Source: Candidatus Magnetominusculus xianensis (lineage in GTDB: Bacteria > Nitrospirota > Thermodesulfovibrionia > Thermodesulfovibrionales > Magnetobacteriaceae). Taken from it: a stretch of 57,470 nt of DNA. Position 1 is the first letter of the stretch. Each line of letters opens with the position of its first letter. Below, one piece after another: positions 34,232 to 42,745 of this stretch. Where the stretch lies: positions 1 to 57,470 of the forward strand of contig LNQR01000117.1 of the NCBI GenBank assembly GCA_001541255.1. Direction: 5' to 3'. The notes beneath the pieces are model-generated. The model was not told where the DNA came from, searched no databases, and saw only the letters and a list, made by a program, of their open reading frames with translations. A program made the translations under genes and the position numbers.

Positions 34232-35995
34232 TTAGAACAAACCCTTCACTTTACCGGTCTCTACGTCAACATCTACCCTTCTGTAGGCTGGGTCACTCGA
34301 TGTGCCGGGCATTAGCTTTATATCTCCGGCTACGGGGACGACAAATCCCGCGCCCTTAAAGAGCAGTATATCTCTTACGAAGAGTCTCCAGTCCTTGGGC
34401 ACTCCCTTCTTGTTTGGATTGTCAGAGACACTCAGGTGTGTCTTAACCATGCAGGTACCAAGCTTGCTGAGTTCAGGGTCAGTCTCAATGGCCTTCGCCT
34501 TTTTCAGTGCATCAGGGGAGTAGTCCACGCCGTCTGCTGCGTATATCTGTGTCGCTATCTTTTCGATTCTCTGAGTCAGAGGCATCTCAAGCGGATAGAG
34601 GAACTGGAAGTTATTGGTCTCGTTACAGGCGTCAATTACTGCATCGGCCAGCTCAAGGGCGCCTTCACCGCCCTTTTCCCAATGCCTGGACAGCGCCACC
34701 CTTGCGCCTGCCGCTTCTGCGTTCTTTCTTACTGCGTTGATCTCTGCATCTGTATCTGTGTAGAAGGCGTTGATACATACGACAGGATTGATACCTGCTG
34801 ATTTAACGTTCTTAAGGTGATGGATAAGATTTACGCAGCCCTTGTCAACCCAGCCGACGTTCTCTGACTTGTACTCCTCTGGGATTGGCTTGCCGGGTAC
34901 GGGAATCGGCGCTCCACCGTGACACTTCAGCGCCCTGATGGTTGCTACGATGACTGCGGCATTGGGCTTGAGGCCGGAGTAGCGGCACTTTAAATTCCAG
35001 AATTTTTCAAACCCTATGTCAGCACCAAAACCGGACTCAGTGACGTTATAGTCAGCAAGTTTTAGGCCAACTCTGTCAGCTATTACTGAGGACTGCCCTA
35101 TTGCTATATTTGCAAACGGCCCGGCATGAACCAGCACCGGCTGCCCCTCTATTGTCTGAAGCAGATTCGGGTTCAGCGCTTCTACCATCCATGCAGTCAT
35201 AGCGCCGTCAACTTCGAGGTCCTTAGTGGTAACAGGGTTTCCTGCCCTGTCATAGGCAAGGACTATCCTGCCCATTCTCTCTCTGAAGTCTTTCAGGTCT
35301 GTAGCAACTGAAAGTATTGCCATTATCTCTGACGAGACGGCTATGTCAAAACGGGACTCCATCATAAAGCCGTCCATCTTGCCGCCTATTCCAATTATCA
35401 TCTTTCTCAGTGACTGGGCGCAAAAGTCCATTATCCAGCCCTGCTGCACACGGCGCGGGTCTACGTCCAACCTCCTGAGTTTTCTCTTGGCAAGCTGGTC
35501 ATCCGTGTAGTTCAGCTCGTGCTGCATTCTGGAAGTCAGCGCTACCATTGACAGGTTGTGGGAGTTTATTATGGCGTTAATGTCGCCCGTAAGACCAAGT
35601 GAAAACGGGGTCAGGGGGACGCACTGCGAGAGCCCACCACCTGCTGCCGAGCCTTTGATGTTCATCGTAGGGCCGCCGGAAGGCTGCCTTATTGCCGCTA
35701 TGACGTTCTTTTTCCTCTTGCCAAGCCCTTGTACGAGACCGATAGTCGATGTCGATTTCCCTTCGCCAAGCGGTGTTGGGGTTATTGCGGTGACATCGAC
35801 GTATTTGCCGTCGGGCCTGCTGGACAGACGGCTTAGCAGGCGCTTAAAGTCGATTTTTGCTACATAGTGCCCGTGAGGAAGGAGTTCATCCTTGGGCAGG
35901 CCTAACTCCTCGGCCAGTTGGTACACTGTCTTCATGTTCTTCTCCGCTGCCTCGGCTATTTCCCAGTCAGCGTGTTTTGTTGGATCAAGCGGCAT
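34232..35995 (-). CDS. fhs: Formate-tetrahydrofolate ligase
   Basis: 587 residues. It makes 10-formyl-THF from formate, THF and ATP, the second step of the methyl branch of the Wood-Ljungdahl pathway. The ATP-binding loop [15 protein letters not shown] (about 71-85), [19 protein letters not shown] and [10 protein letters not shown] are all present. The ATG lies within the end of fdhA with GGAGG ten bases upstream, so formate production or oxidation and formate activation are encoded in one operon. Confidence 0.97.
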   Translation of the reverse strand: MPLDPTKHADWEIAEAAEKNMKTVYQLAEELGLPKDELLPHGHYVAKIDFKRLLSRLSSRPDGKYVDVTAITPTPLGEGKSTSTIGLVQGLGKRKKNVIAAIRQPSGGPTMNIKGSAAGGGLSQCVPLTPFSLGLTGDINAIINSHNLSMVALTSRMQHELNYTDDQLAKRKLRRLDVDPRRVQQGWIMDFCAQSLRKMIIGIGGKMDGFMMESRFDIAVSSEIMAILSVATDLKDFRERMGRIVLAYDRAGNPVTTKDLEVDGAMTAWMVEALNPNLLQTIEGQPVLVHAGPFANIAIGQSSVIADRVGLKLADYNVTESGFGADIGFEKFWNLKCRYSGLKPNAAVIVATIRALKCHGGAPIPVPGKPIPEEYKSENVGWVDKGCVNLIHHLKNVKSAGINPVVCINAFYTDTDAEINAVRKNAEAAGARVALSRHWEKGGEGALELADAVIDACNETNNFQFLYPLEMPLTQRIEKIATQIYAADGVDYSPDALKKAKAIETDPELSKLGTCMVKTHLSVSDNPNKKGVPKDWRLFVRDILLFKGAGFVVPVAGDIKLMPGTSSDPAYRRVDVDVETGKVKGLF

Positions 35996-38678
35996 GATTT
36001 TGGTCCTCCTGTATTTTTTCTAATTTTACGGCACAGACTTTCAGCTCAGGTATCTTACAGATTGGGTCATATACGGGGTTTGTCAGCACGTTGGCAGCGG
36101 CCTCGCTGTAGTGGAAGGGGATAAACACCACCCCAATGTCCGGCACGTTGGTAACCTTTGCCTTCAGCATTATTGAGCCTCTGCGTGACGTAACCCGCAC
36201 CATGGCGCCATTGTCTATGCTCATTCGACCTGCATCTGCAGGGTTTATTTCTACATATGCCTCGGGTGCTGCCTTATCTATTGCCTTCACGCGGCGCGTC
36301 ATCGTGCCTGTGTGGTACTGAAGCAGTTGCCTGCCCGTTGATAGCGTAAATGGGTACTCCTCGTCTGGCAGCTCCAGCGAGGGGTTAAACTTTATAGCCG
36401 AGAATTTAGCTTTACCTATTGGAAATGTGCCCTTAAACATATATGGTGTGCCCGGATGGTCAGTCGTTGGACACGGCCACTGAATACCGCGCTCTTCGAT
36501 GCGGCGGTAGTTTATGCCGGCTACGTTTTTCCACAGACGCCCGACCTCATCAAACACCTCGGACATACTGCCATAGTTCATCTCATATCCCATCGCGCGG
36601 GACAGTTCCATGATTATCCATGAGTCATCGCGTGCGTCACCAGGCGGGTTTACTGCCTTTCTTACCCTCTGCACACGGCGGTCTGTGTTGGTAAACGTGC
36701 CGTCTTTTTCGGCAAAGCACGCAGCAGGCAGCACTACGTCGGCCAGTTCCGCTGTCTTTGTCATAAATATATCCTGCACTACCAGAAACTCCAGGCTCTT
36801 CAGGGCATGAATGGTGTGTTTCTGGTCTGCGTCTGACATCACAGGGTTTTCTCCCATGATATACAGTGCCTTTAGTTTACCGGCATCGGCGGCGTACATC
36901 ATGTCGATTGCCGTCATGCCTATCTTGTCTGAGAGGTTTACCTTCCACTCGGTCTCAAACTTAGCGCGTACCTCTTTGTCAATTACCTTTTGATACCCGG
37001 GAAATACGTTTGGGGCACAGGCCATATCGCTTGCCCCCTGTACGTTGTTCTGTCCTCTCAGGGGATTAAGCCCTACGCTCTCGCGCCCAAGATTACCGGC
37101 CATCAGCACAAGATTGGCAAGGCTGTAGACATTGTCCGTGCCGTGGCTGTGCTGCGTTATACCCATTGTGTAGTATATAGCGGCATTTTTCCCTGCTGCA
37201 TAAATCCTTGCCGCCTCGATTATCTTCTCTTTTGGAACGCCGGTTATTTTCTCACCAACTTCAGGGGTATATTCCTCTACGGCAGCGGCGGCCTTTTCAA
37301 AGCCCTCTGTGCGCTCCTCTATGAAGTTCTTGTTTACCAGACCTTCTTTTATCATAACGTGCATCATGCTGTTAAGCAGCGCTACGTCCGTGCCGTGTCT
37401 CTGCTTGAGCCACAGATGGGCATGTTTGACAAGGGGTACGCGCCGCGGGTCGGCAACTATCAACTTTGCCCCCTTTTTCACCGCTTTTAGCATTCTCAAC
37501 GCCACAATCGGGTGATTCTCCTTCGTATTCGAGCCAATTATAAATAGTACATCGTTATTCTCCGTCTCAGGGACTGAGTTTGTCATTACGCCAGAGCCAA
37601 ATACTGTGACCAGACCGGCCACCGTGGGGCTGTGTCAGAGACGGGCGCAGTGGTCAACGTTGTTCGTCCCTATCACTGCGCGCATAAATTTTTGAAATAG
37701 AAAGTTCTCCTCGTTCGTACACCTGGCCGAAGAAAGCCCTGCAAGGGCGTCCGTGCTGTGGTCTTCGACTATTTTTTTGAACCTTGCCGCTATATATGAT
37801 ATAGCCTCATCCCATGTTGCCTCTGTGAATTTCCCGTCTTTCTTTATCAATGGGGTCTTAAGCCTGTCAGGGCTGTTTATGAATTCGTAACCAAATCTGC
37901 CCTTCACACACAGCCATCCCTCGTTATGATTGTCCGGTTTGGATGAGACACGGGCTATCTCGTTGCCCCTGACATGGAGATTCAACTGACAGCCGCAGCC
38001 GCAGTATGAACATGTAGTCTCGACTTCCTTTACGTTAATCGTCCGTCCTTTCTTTGCCCAAATACGCCCGGAAAGCGCCCCTGTCGGGCATACGCTCACG
38101 CACTGCCCGCAAAATTCACAATCTAAGTCCTTCTCAAACGACGGGCATACCTTCGCATCAAATCCCCTGTAGGCTATATCTATCGCCCCAACACCCTGCA
38201 CCTCGTTACACACACGCACGCACAGGCCGCACAGGATACACTTGTCCATGTTTCGCTCAAGAAATGGATTTTCGTCCTGCTTCGTGTACTGCCTTCTCTT
38301 GCCGTAGAACCTGTTCTCTCTCAGCCCGTAGAAATAGGCAAACTCCTGAAGTTTGCAATCCCCCGCCCGTTCGCATATCATGCAGTCATTGGGATGGTCT
38401 GAAAGCAGGAGTTCTATCACCGTTTTTCTCAGCCTCTCCACTGTCGGGGTGACGGTCTTTACCTTCATTCCCTCAGTGACCGGCGTTGTACAAGAGGTTG
38501 TGGGCTTGGGCATTCCCTCTACTTCGACAAGACAAAGCCGACACCCGCCATATGGCTCAAGGGCTGGATTGTCGCAAAGCGTGGGGATGTATATCCCATA
38601 GTCTCTGGCCGTCTGAAGGATTGTAGCGCCGGGACGTGCCTCAAGCTCTTTGCCGTCTATTGTTAATTTAATACTCAT
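35985..38678 (-). CDS. fdhA: Selenocysteine-containing formate dehydrogenase catalytic subunit (NAD-linked type)
   Basis: 897 residues read through the in-frame TGA at 37635-37637 (Sec348). The context VDHCARL-U-HSPTVAG is exactly the catalytic Sec/Cys site of formate dehydrogenases, and the reading frame continues unchanged on both sides. Domain order: 2Fe-2S ([18 protein letters not shown]), NuoG-type H-x3-C-x2-C-x5-C cluster ([14 protein letters not shown]), two 4Fe-4S ([22 protein letters not shown]), 4Fe-4S (CSYCGCGC), then the molybdopterin domains. Start at 38678 because AGGAGG lies just upstream; a TTG two codons earlier is less likely. It oxidises formate or reduces CO2. A software reading would wrongly split it in two. 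Confidence 0.93.
37606..37637 (-). promoter_or_regulatory. SECIS-like element with the UGA codon
   Basis: Directly after the TGA (37635-37637) the minus strand forms GTGGCC (37617-37622) paired with GGTCAC (37606-37611) around the loop GGTCT (37612-37616). The apical GGUCU matches the SelB-binding loop of the E. coli fdhF SECIS, and the distance from the UGA is about the same. Confidence 0.8.
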
Positions 38679-38699
38679 CGTCAATCCTCCTAATTCTTA

Positions 38700-40508
38700 T
38701 CATATCTTTAGAACCGACTTAAACTTACACACGTCAAAGCACGAACCACACTTAATGCAGAGCTCCTGCGTAATGAAATGCGGTTTCTTCTTCTCGCCCG
38801 TTATGGCGTTCACAGGACATGCCCTGCCACATGCCATACACCCTGTGCATGACTTCTCCACTATAGTAAACGTTATCAGGGGCTTACAGACAGCCGCCGG
38901 ACAGCGCTTTTCGTTAATATGTGCCTCGTACTCCTCTCTGAAATTCCTGAGTGTGCTGAGTATTGGGTTTGGGGCGGTCTGCCCGAGACCACAGAGGCTT
39001 GCAGCGCGAATGTCCTCTGAGAGCGCATCAAGTAAATCTAAGTCGCCCTTTCTGCCCTTGCCATTGGTAATTCTCTCAAGTATCTCATACAGCCGCTTCG
39101 TCCCTATCCTGCACGGCGTACACTTGCCGCATGACTCGGACTGGGTAAACTCAAGGAAATATTTTGCAATATTTACCATGCAGTCATCCTCGTCCATGAC
39201 AATCATACCACCGGAGCCTACAATAGAGCCGGCCTTTGCAATGCTCTCATAGTCTACGGGTGTATCAAGCATCGCAGAGGTCAGGCAGCCACCTGATGGC
39301 CCGCCCGTCTGAACCGCCTTAAATGCCCTGTCATTGGGTATCCCGCCGCCTATGTCGTAGATTATCTCCCGCAGGGTTATCCCCATAGGAATCTCTATCA
39401 ATCCGCCGCGGTTAATCTTACCGGCAAGTGCGAAGACCTTCGTGCCCTTGCTTTTTTCTGTCCCGAAGGATGAAAACCATTGGGCACCCTTTAAGATTAT
39501 TCGCGGTATGTTGGCAAGCGTCTCTACGTTATTAATTACAGTGGGCTTGCCCCATAGACCTTTTTGGGCTGGAAACGGTGGTTTAGCACGCGGCATTCCC
39601 CGCAGCCCCTCAATTGAGGCGATAAGGGCGGTTTCCTCTCCGCAGACAAACGCACCTGCGCCTTCTTTTATCTTAATATTGAACTTGAATCCAGAGTTTA
39701 ACACGCTGTCACCAAGGAAGTTTCTCTCATGCGCTTCTTTAATGGCAACCTTCAGATTACTTATCGCCAGCGGGTACTCTGCACGGCAGTACACATAGCC
39801 ATAGCTTGCCCCAATGCTGTAACCGGCAATGAGCATACCTTCGATTATTGCATGGGGGTCGCCTTCAAGGACGCTTCTGTCCATGAATGCCCCGGGGTCA
39901 CCCTCGTCGGCGTTGCAGATAATATATTTAACATCAGAGACGGCCTTGCTGCAAAACTCCCACTTTAGTCCTGTTGGGAACCCTGCCCCGCCTCTCCCTC
40001 TCAGACCGGATGCCTTTATGATTTCAATCGCTGTATTTGGGTCACCCGCGCCAATCACTTTTTTGACGGCCTCATACCCGCCGTGTTTTATGTAATCCTC
40101 AATGGACAGAGGGTCTATGAATCCACAGTTTGACAGCACCACACGCTCCTGCTTGTCCATGTATGGAAGCCGCTCAAACACCGGTATATCGTCGTATACT
40201 TTCCCGTATGACGGCATCTGCGCGATGGTATATTTCATTACGGGCACATTTCCAGCCGCATGTGAGTCGATTATTTCCTCTATTGCCGCTGCTGTCACAT
40301 TGCCATACGTCACGCGGGCAAACCCGTCAACCACCACATCCACAAGCACCTCGCTGTGGCACATCCCAATGCACGAGGTCGAGGACAGCTTTACGTCAAG
40401 CCCTTTTGCCTTTGCTTGGTCAGCGGCAAGGGCATAGATATCTGAGGCGCCTGCCGTTATCCCGCATGTCCCCATTCCTACGATTATCTCTGTCTTAGCC
40501 TTTTCCAT
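38700..40508 (-). CDS. NuoF-like NADH-binding subunit of the formate dehydrogenase complex
   Basis: 602 residues. N-terminal thioredoxin-like 2Fe-2S domain (CGITAG...CIGMCHSEV), then the NuoF core: GLRGRGGAGFPTG (FMN/NADH site), CNADEGDPGAF, GAGAYICGEE-like GAGAFVCGEE, and the N3 cluster SESCGKCTPCRIG. A C-terminal 2[4Fe-4S] ferredoxin domain (CTGCMACGRACP, CIKCGSCFDVC) extends the protein, as in HndC/HydB-type flavin subunits. It passes electrons between NAD(H) and the iron-sulfur chain. ATG at 40508 chosen over upstream GTG codons; it overlaps the NuoE-like gene. Confidence 0.92.
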   Translation of the reverse strand: MEKAKTEIIVGMGTCGITAGASDIYALAADQAKAKGLDVKLSSTSCIGMCHSEVLVDVVVDGFARVTYGNVTAAAIEEIIDSHAAGNVPVMKYTIAQMPSYGKVYDDIPVFERLPYMDKQERVVLSNCGFIDPLSIEDYIKHGGYEAVKKVIGAGDPNTAIEIIKASGLRGRGGAGFPTGLKWEFCSKAVSDVKYIICNADEGDPGAFMDRSVLEGDPHAIIEGMLIAGYSIGASYGYVYCRAEYPLAISNLKVAIKEAHERNFLGDSVLNSGFKFNIKIKEGAGAFVCGEETALIASIEGLRGMPRAKPPFPAQKGLWGKPTVINNVETLANIPRIILKGAQWFSSFGTEKSKGTKVFALAGKINRGGLIEIPMGITLREIIYDIGGGIPNDRAFKAVQTGGPSGGCLTSAMLDTPVDYESIAKAGSIVGSGGMIVMDEDDCMVNIAKYFLEFTQSESCGKCTPCRIGTKRLYEILERITNGKGRKGDLDLLDALSEDIRAASLCGLGQTAPNPILSTLRNFREEYEAHINEKRCPAAVCKPLITFTIVEKSCTGCMACGRACPVNAITGEKKKPHFITQELCIKCGSCFDVCKFKSVLKI

Positions 40509-40998
40509 TTCCCTCACCACCCATATATTTTTCCAATGTCTTTTTCGCCTTCTGCGGCGTTATCTTCCCGTACACATCTTTTCCTACTATGAATATTGGC
40601 GCCCTTGCACAGGCCCCGACACACGCTACATGCTCTACTGTAAAATTCCCGTCAGGGGTAGTCTCACCAACGCCTATGTGAAGCATGGTTTGAATGTCAT
40701 CGCTAATCTTTTCTGAACCCTTGACGTGGCAGGCCGTGCCGCGGCATATCTTCACTACGTTTTTCCCAGGCTTTACAAGATGAAACTGACCGTAGAACGT
40801 GGCCACTCCGTAAAACCGCGAGGCAGACAATCCCGTCCGCTCAGAGACCCACATTACGGCCTCCTCTGGGATGTAACCATACCTGACCTCCATGTCCTGC
40901 AATATTGAGACTATACTGCCCTCGCTCTGGTAATACTTAGCGAGTATGTCGTCTAAACCCTCCATCGGGCCTTCCATCTTAACACCGTCTTGCAACAT
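40495..40998 (-). CDS. NuoE-like 2Fe-2S subunit
   Basis: 167 residues, thioredoxin-like ferredoxin with the four ligands in CRGTACHVKG and CVGACARAP, preceded by the helical NuoE N-terminus (RYGYIPEEA, GVATFYGQFHL). It donates or accepts electrons beside the NuoF-like subunit. GGAGGAGGG precedes the ATG. It is the first gene of the four-gene formate operon. Confidence 0.93.
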   Translation of the reverse strand: MLQDGVKMEGPMEGLDDILAKYYQSEGSIVSILQDMEVRYGYIPEEAVMWVSERTGLSASRFYGVATFYGQFHLVKPGKNVVKICRGTACHVKGSEKISDDIQTMLHIGVGETTPDGNFTVEHVACVGACARAPIFIVGKDVYGKITPQKAKKTLEKYMGGEGNGKG

Positions 40999-41072
40999 AG
41001 GGGATACCCTCCTCCTGCCATGTGTTTAACTGTTGAGTAAGCATGTTTGGCACCTGCTCTCTTAAGGAGATA

Positions 41073-41102
41073 AGAGTAGCATGAATTTGTTTAAATGGTC
41101 AA
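41073..41102 (-). promoter_or_regulatory. Possible promoter of the formate operon
   Basis: On the minus strand TTGACC (41097-41102) and TACTCT (41073-41078) with an 18-base spacer, about 75 bases before the first start codon. The match is moderate. Confidence 0.35.
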
Positions 41103-41447
41103 TAGATTCCCTAAAATTTTATCCTACTGCCTAAAATATTAGTAGATAATCGTATGCACGAAATAAAATGGGAACGAAAAATGAAGAGTAATGACAAAAG
41201 TGCATAATCGACCGTATCGCCTTCAAAATCCCCTGCTGTAGTTTAAGCGCAACTCAAGCTCTCTGGCACATCCTACAAAATTGTAGTATTTCTGTCTAAA
41301 CCCCTCATTTTCACATCTCATGCGAATAGGAGATCGGCATAAACACTGGGTAAAACACACATTCATGCGAATTTCAGCTATATATAGGGATGCGTGAAGC
41401 ACTTAGTGCCTGCTATCTCATTTTTACTATTTTAGGAGGACGAGTAA
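41103..41447. other. Intergenic region between divergent units
   Basis: No gene seen. It must carry the promoter of the 414-residue protein; TTAGGAGGACGAG just before 41448 is a strong ribosome site. Confidence 0.4.
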
Positions 41448-42692
41448 ATGGACAGTGAATTTTGGATTCAGGCAGAGGATGGAAAATTCGCGGGTAGCAA
41501 ACCCGGAGTACCAAAGCGGGGTGGCGGTCACTCTACGGCAAGCGGCGAATCTAAAAACCCGAGCCAATTAGAACAGGCGAAGGAGGAGTTCTGGGACTGG
41601 GCGTCAAGACAAAGCGGCATAAATATCCAGGGAGACAGCCCTTTAAAGGATAAGGCCGAGGCAGTCGCGATGGACGTAAGAATGGGCCGCAAGGACTTAG
41701 AGCAGGCATATGAAACACTTGCAAAAGGACGCGGTCAGATATCTGCCTACAGAAACGCCAGGAAACTGATTGAAGGCGACATGATGTTTTGGAACTATTA
41801 CCGCACAGTAGGTGGGTCGAGGTTGACTGACGATATGCTGGTACGGTTTGCCCACGGAGTAGCCCCCGGCGCTACAGACTTTGTGATGAAGCTGAACAGT
41901 GTTCCAGACGCCGGTCAGAAAGACGCTGAGGCTGAGAGGCAGAAAGCGATAATCGAAGAGGCCAGAAAAGATGACCCGGGCTATGTTGACAGCGTAATGA
42001 AGGCGATCTCACAAATCAGCATGGCGGACTTAAGAGAGGCACTTAAGAATCCAGAGGTTAGGAAAGCCATTGTCGATGCTATTCTCGATTTAGAACCACA
42101 CACGGGAATCCCTAAGGGGGTCATTGAGGGCATTATAGGAAGCTCGCTGATAGCAGGCACCCCAATGGAGTGGTGGGAGCGGGTCGTAGGATTATTACCA
42201 GTTGTTGGTAAGGCGCTTGCCAAAATTAAACTTCTGGGGAAGGTTGCGATTTTGGCGCAACTGAGAAATGACTCAAACTCGATAAGAGCTACAGAACTTA
42301 CTTTAAGGACTAAAATGGCAACTGAAAGCCTTAAAGGTCTCGAGAAAACTTTAGAGAAAGCTAAGTCTCTTCCAGGTACTCGAGGTACAAACACTGTTAA
42401 GCAAACTCTCCTTACCAATGCTGAACGTGAGGTTAAAGGAGTTGTCAACGATCTTGATAGTTCTATTTCTTATCTGAAAACTCAAGTTGAGGAAGGGATA
42501 CGAGGCAACAAAGCAGAGACTGTCGACAAGCTAAGGAACAGTTATGTTATACTAAGGGAGAAGCTAGATAACCTTATAAGTATGACTGGGAATAATAAGG
42601 AGCTTAACATAGCGAAAGATGCATTTGACAAATTGGATAATCAGTTAAATGCAGTAAAAGGTATGTTGAGAGAACAGGGTATAAGGATATAA
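41448..42692 (+). CDS. Unidentified 414-residue helical protein, polymorphic-toxin-like texture
   Basis: Not recognised with certainty. It starts with a polar, Gly-rich segment (GKFAGSKPGVPKRGGG), has long helical regions and a central hydrophobic stretch (about 225-265: TGIPKGVIEGIIGSSLIAG, VVGLLPVVGKALAKI) like the pre-toxin 'PT-TG' linkers of polymorphic toxins. The remainder (280-414) is a predicted coiled coil. No signal peptide. The following frame of the 834-residue repeat protein is open through the last 52 bases of this gene in the -1 frame; see the next entry. Confidence 0.75.
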   Translation: MDSEFWIQAEDGKFAGSKPGVPKRGGGHSTASGESKNPSQLEQAKEEFWDWASRQSGINIQGDSPLKDKAEAVAMDVRMGRKDLEQAYETLAKGRGQISAYRNARKLIEGDMMFWNYYRTVGGSRLTDDMLVRFAHGVAPGATDFVMKLNSVPDAGQKDAEAERQKAIIEEARKDDPGYVDSVMKAISQISMADLREALKNPEVRKAIVDAILDLEPHTGIPKGVIEGIIGSSLIAGTPMEWWERVVGLLPVVGKALAKIKLLGKVAILAQLRNDSNSIRATELTLRTKMATESLKGLEKTLEKAKSLPGTRGTNTVKQTLLTNAEREVKGVVNDLDSSISYLKTQVEEGIRGNKAETVDKLRNSYVILREKLDNLISMTGNNKELNIAKDAFDKLDNQLNAVKGMLREQGIRI

Positions 42693-42745
42693 GACAAAAT
42701 CTTACAATAAGCCGTGAGCACAATGTAAATACTGATAGATTTACT

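Noticed and set aside
37635..37637. TGA read as the end of a truncated formate dehydrogenase
   Set aside because: It lies at the catalytic Sec position with a SECIS-like hairpin and the frame continues; it is a recoded codon.
41051..41067. Possible sigma-54 promoter (TGGCAC)
   Set aside because: The second half (TTGC at proper spacing) is missing.
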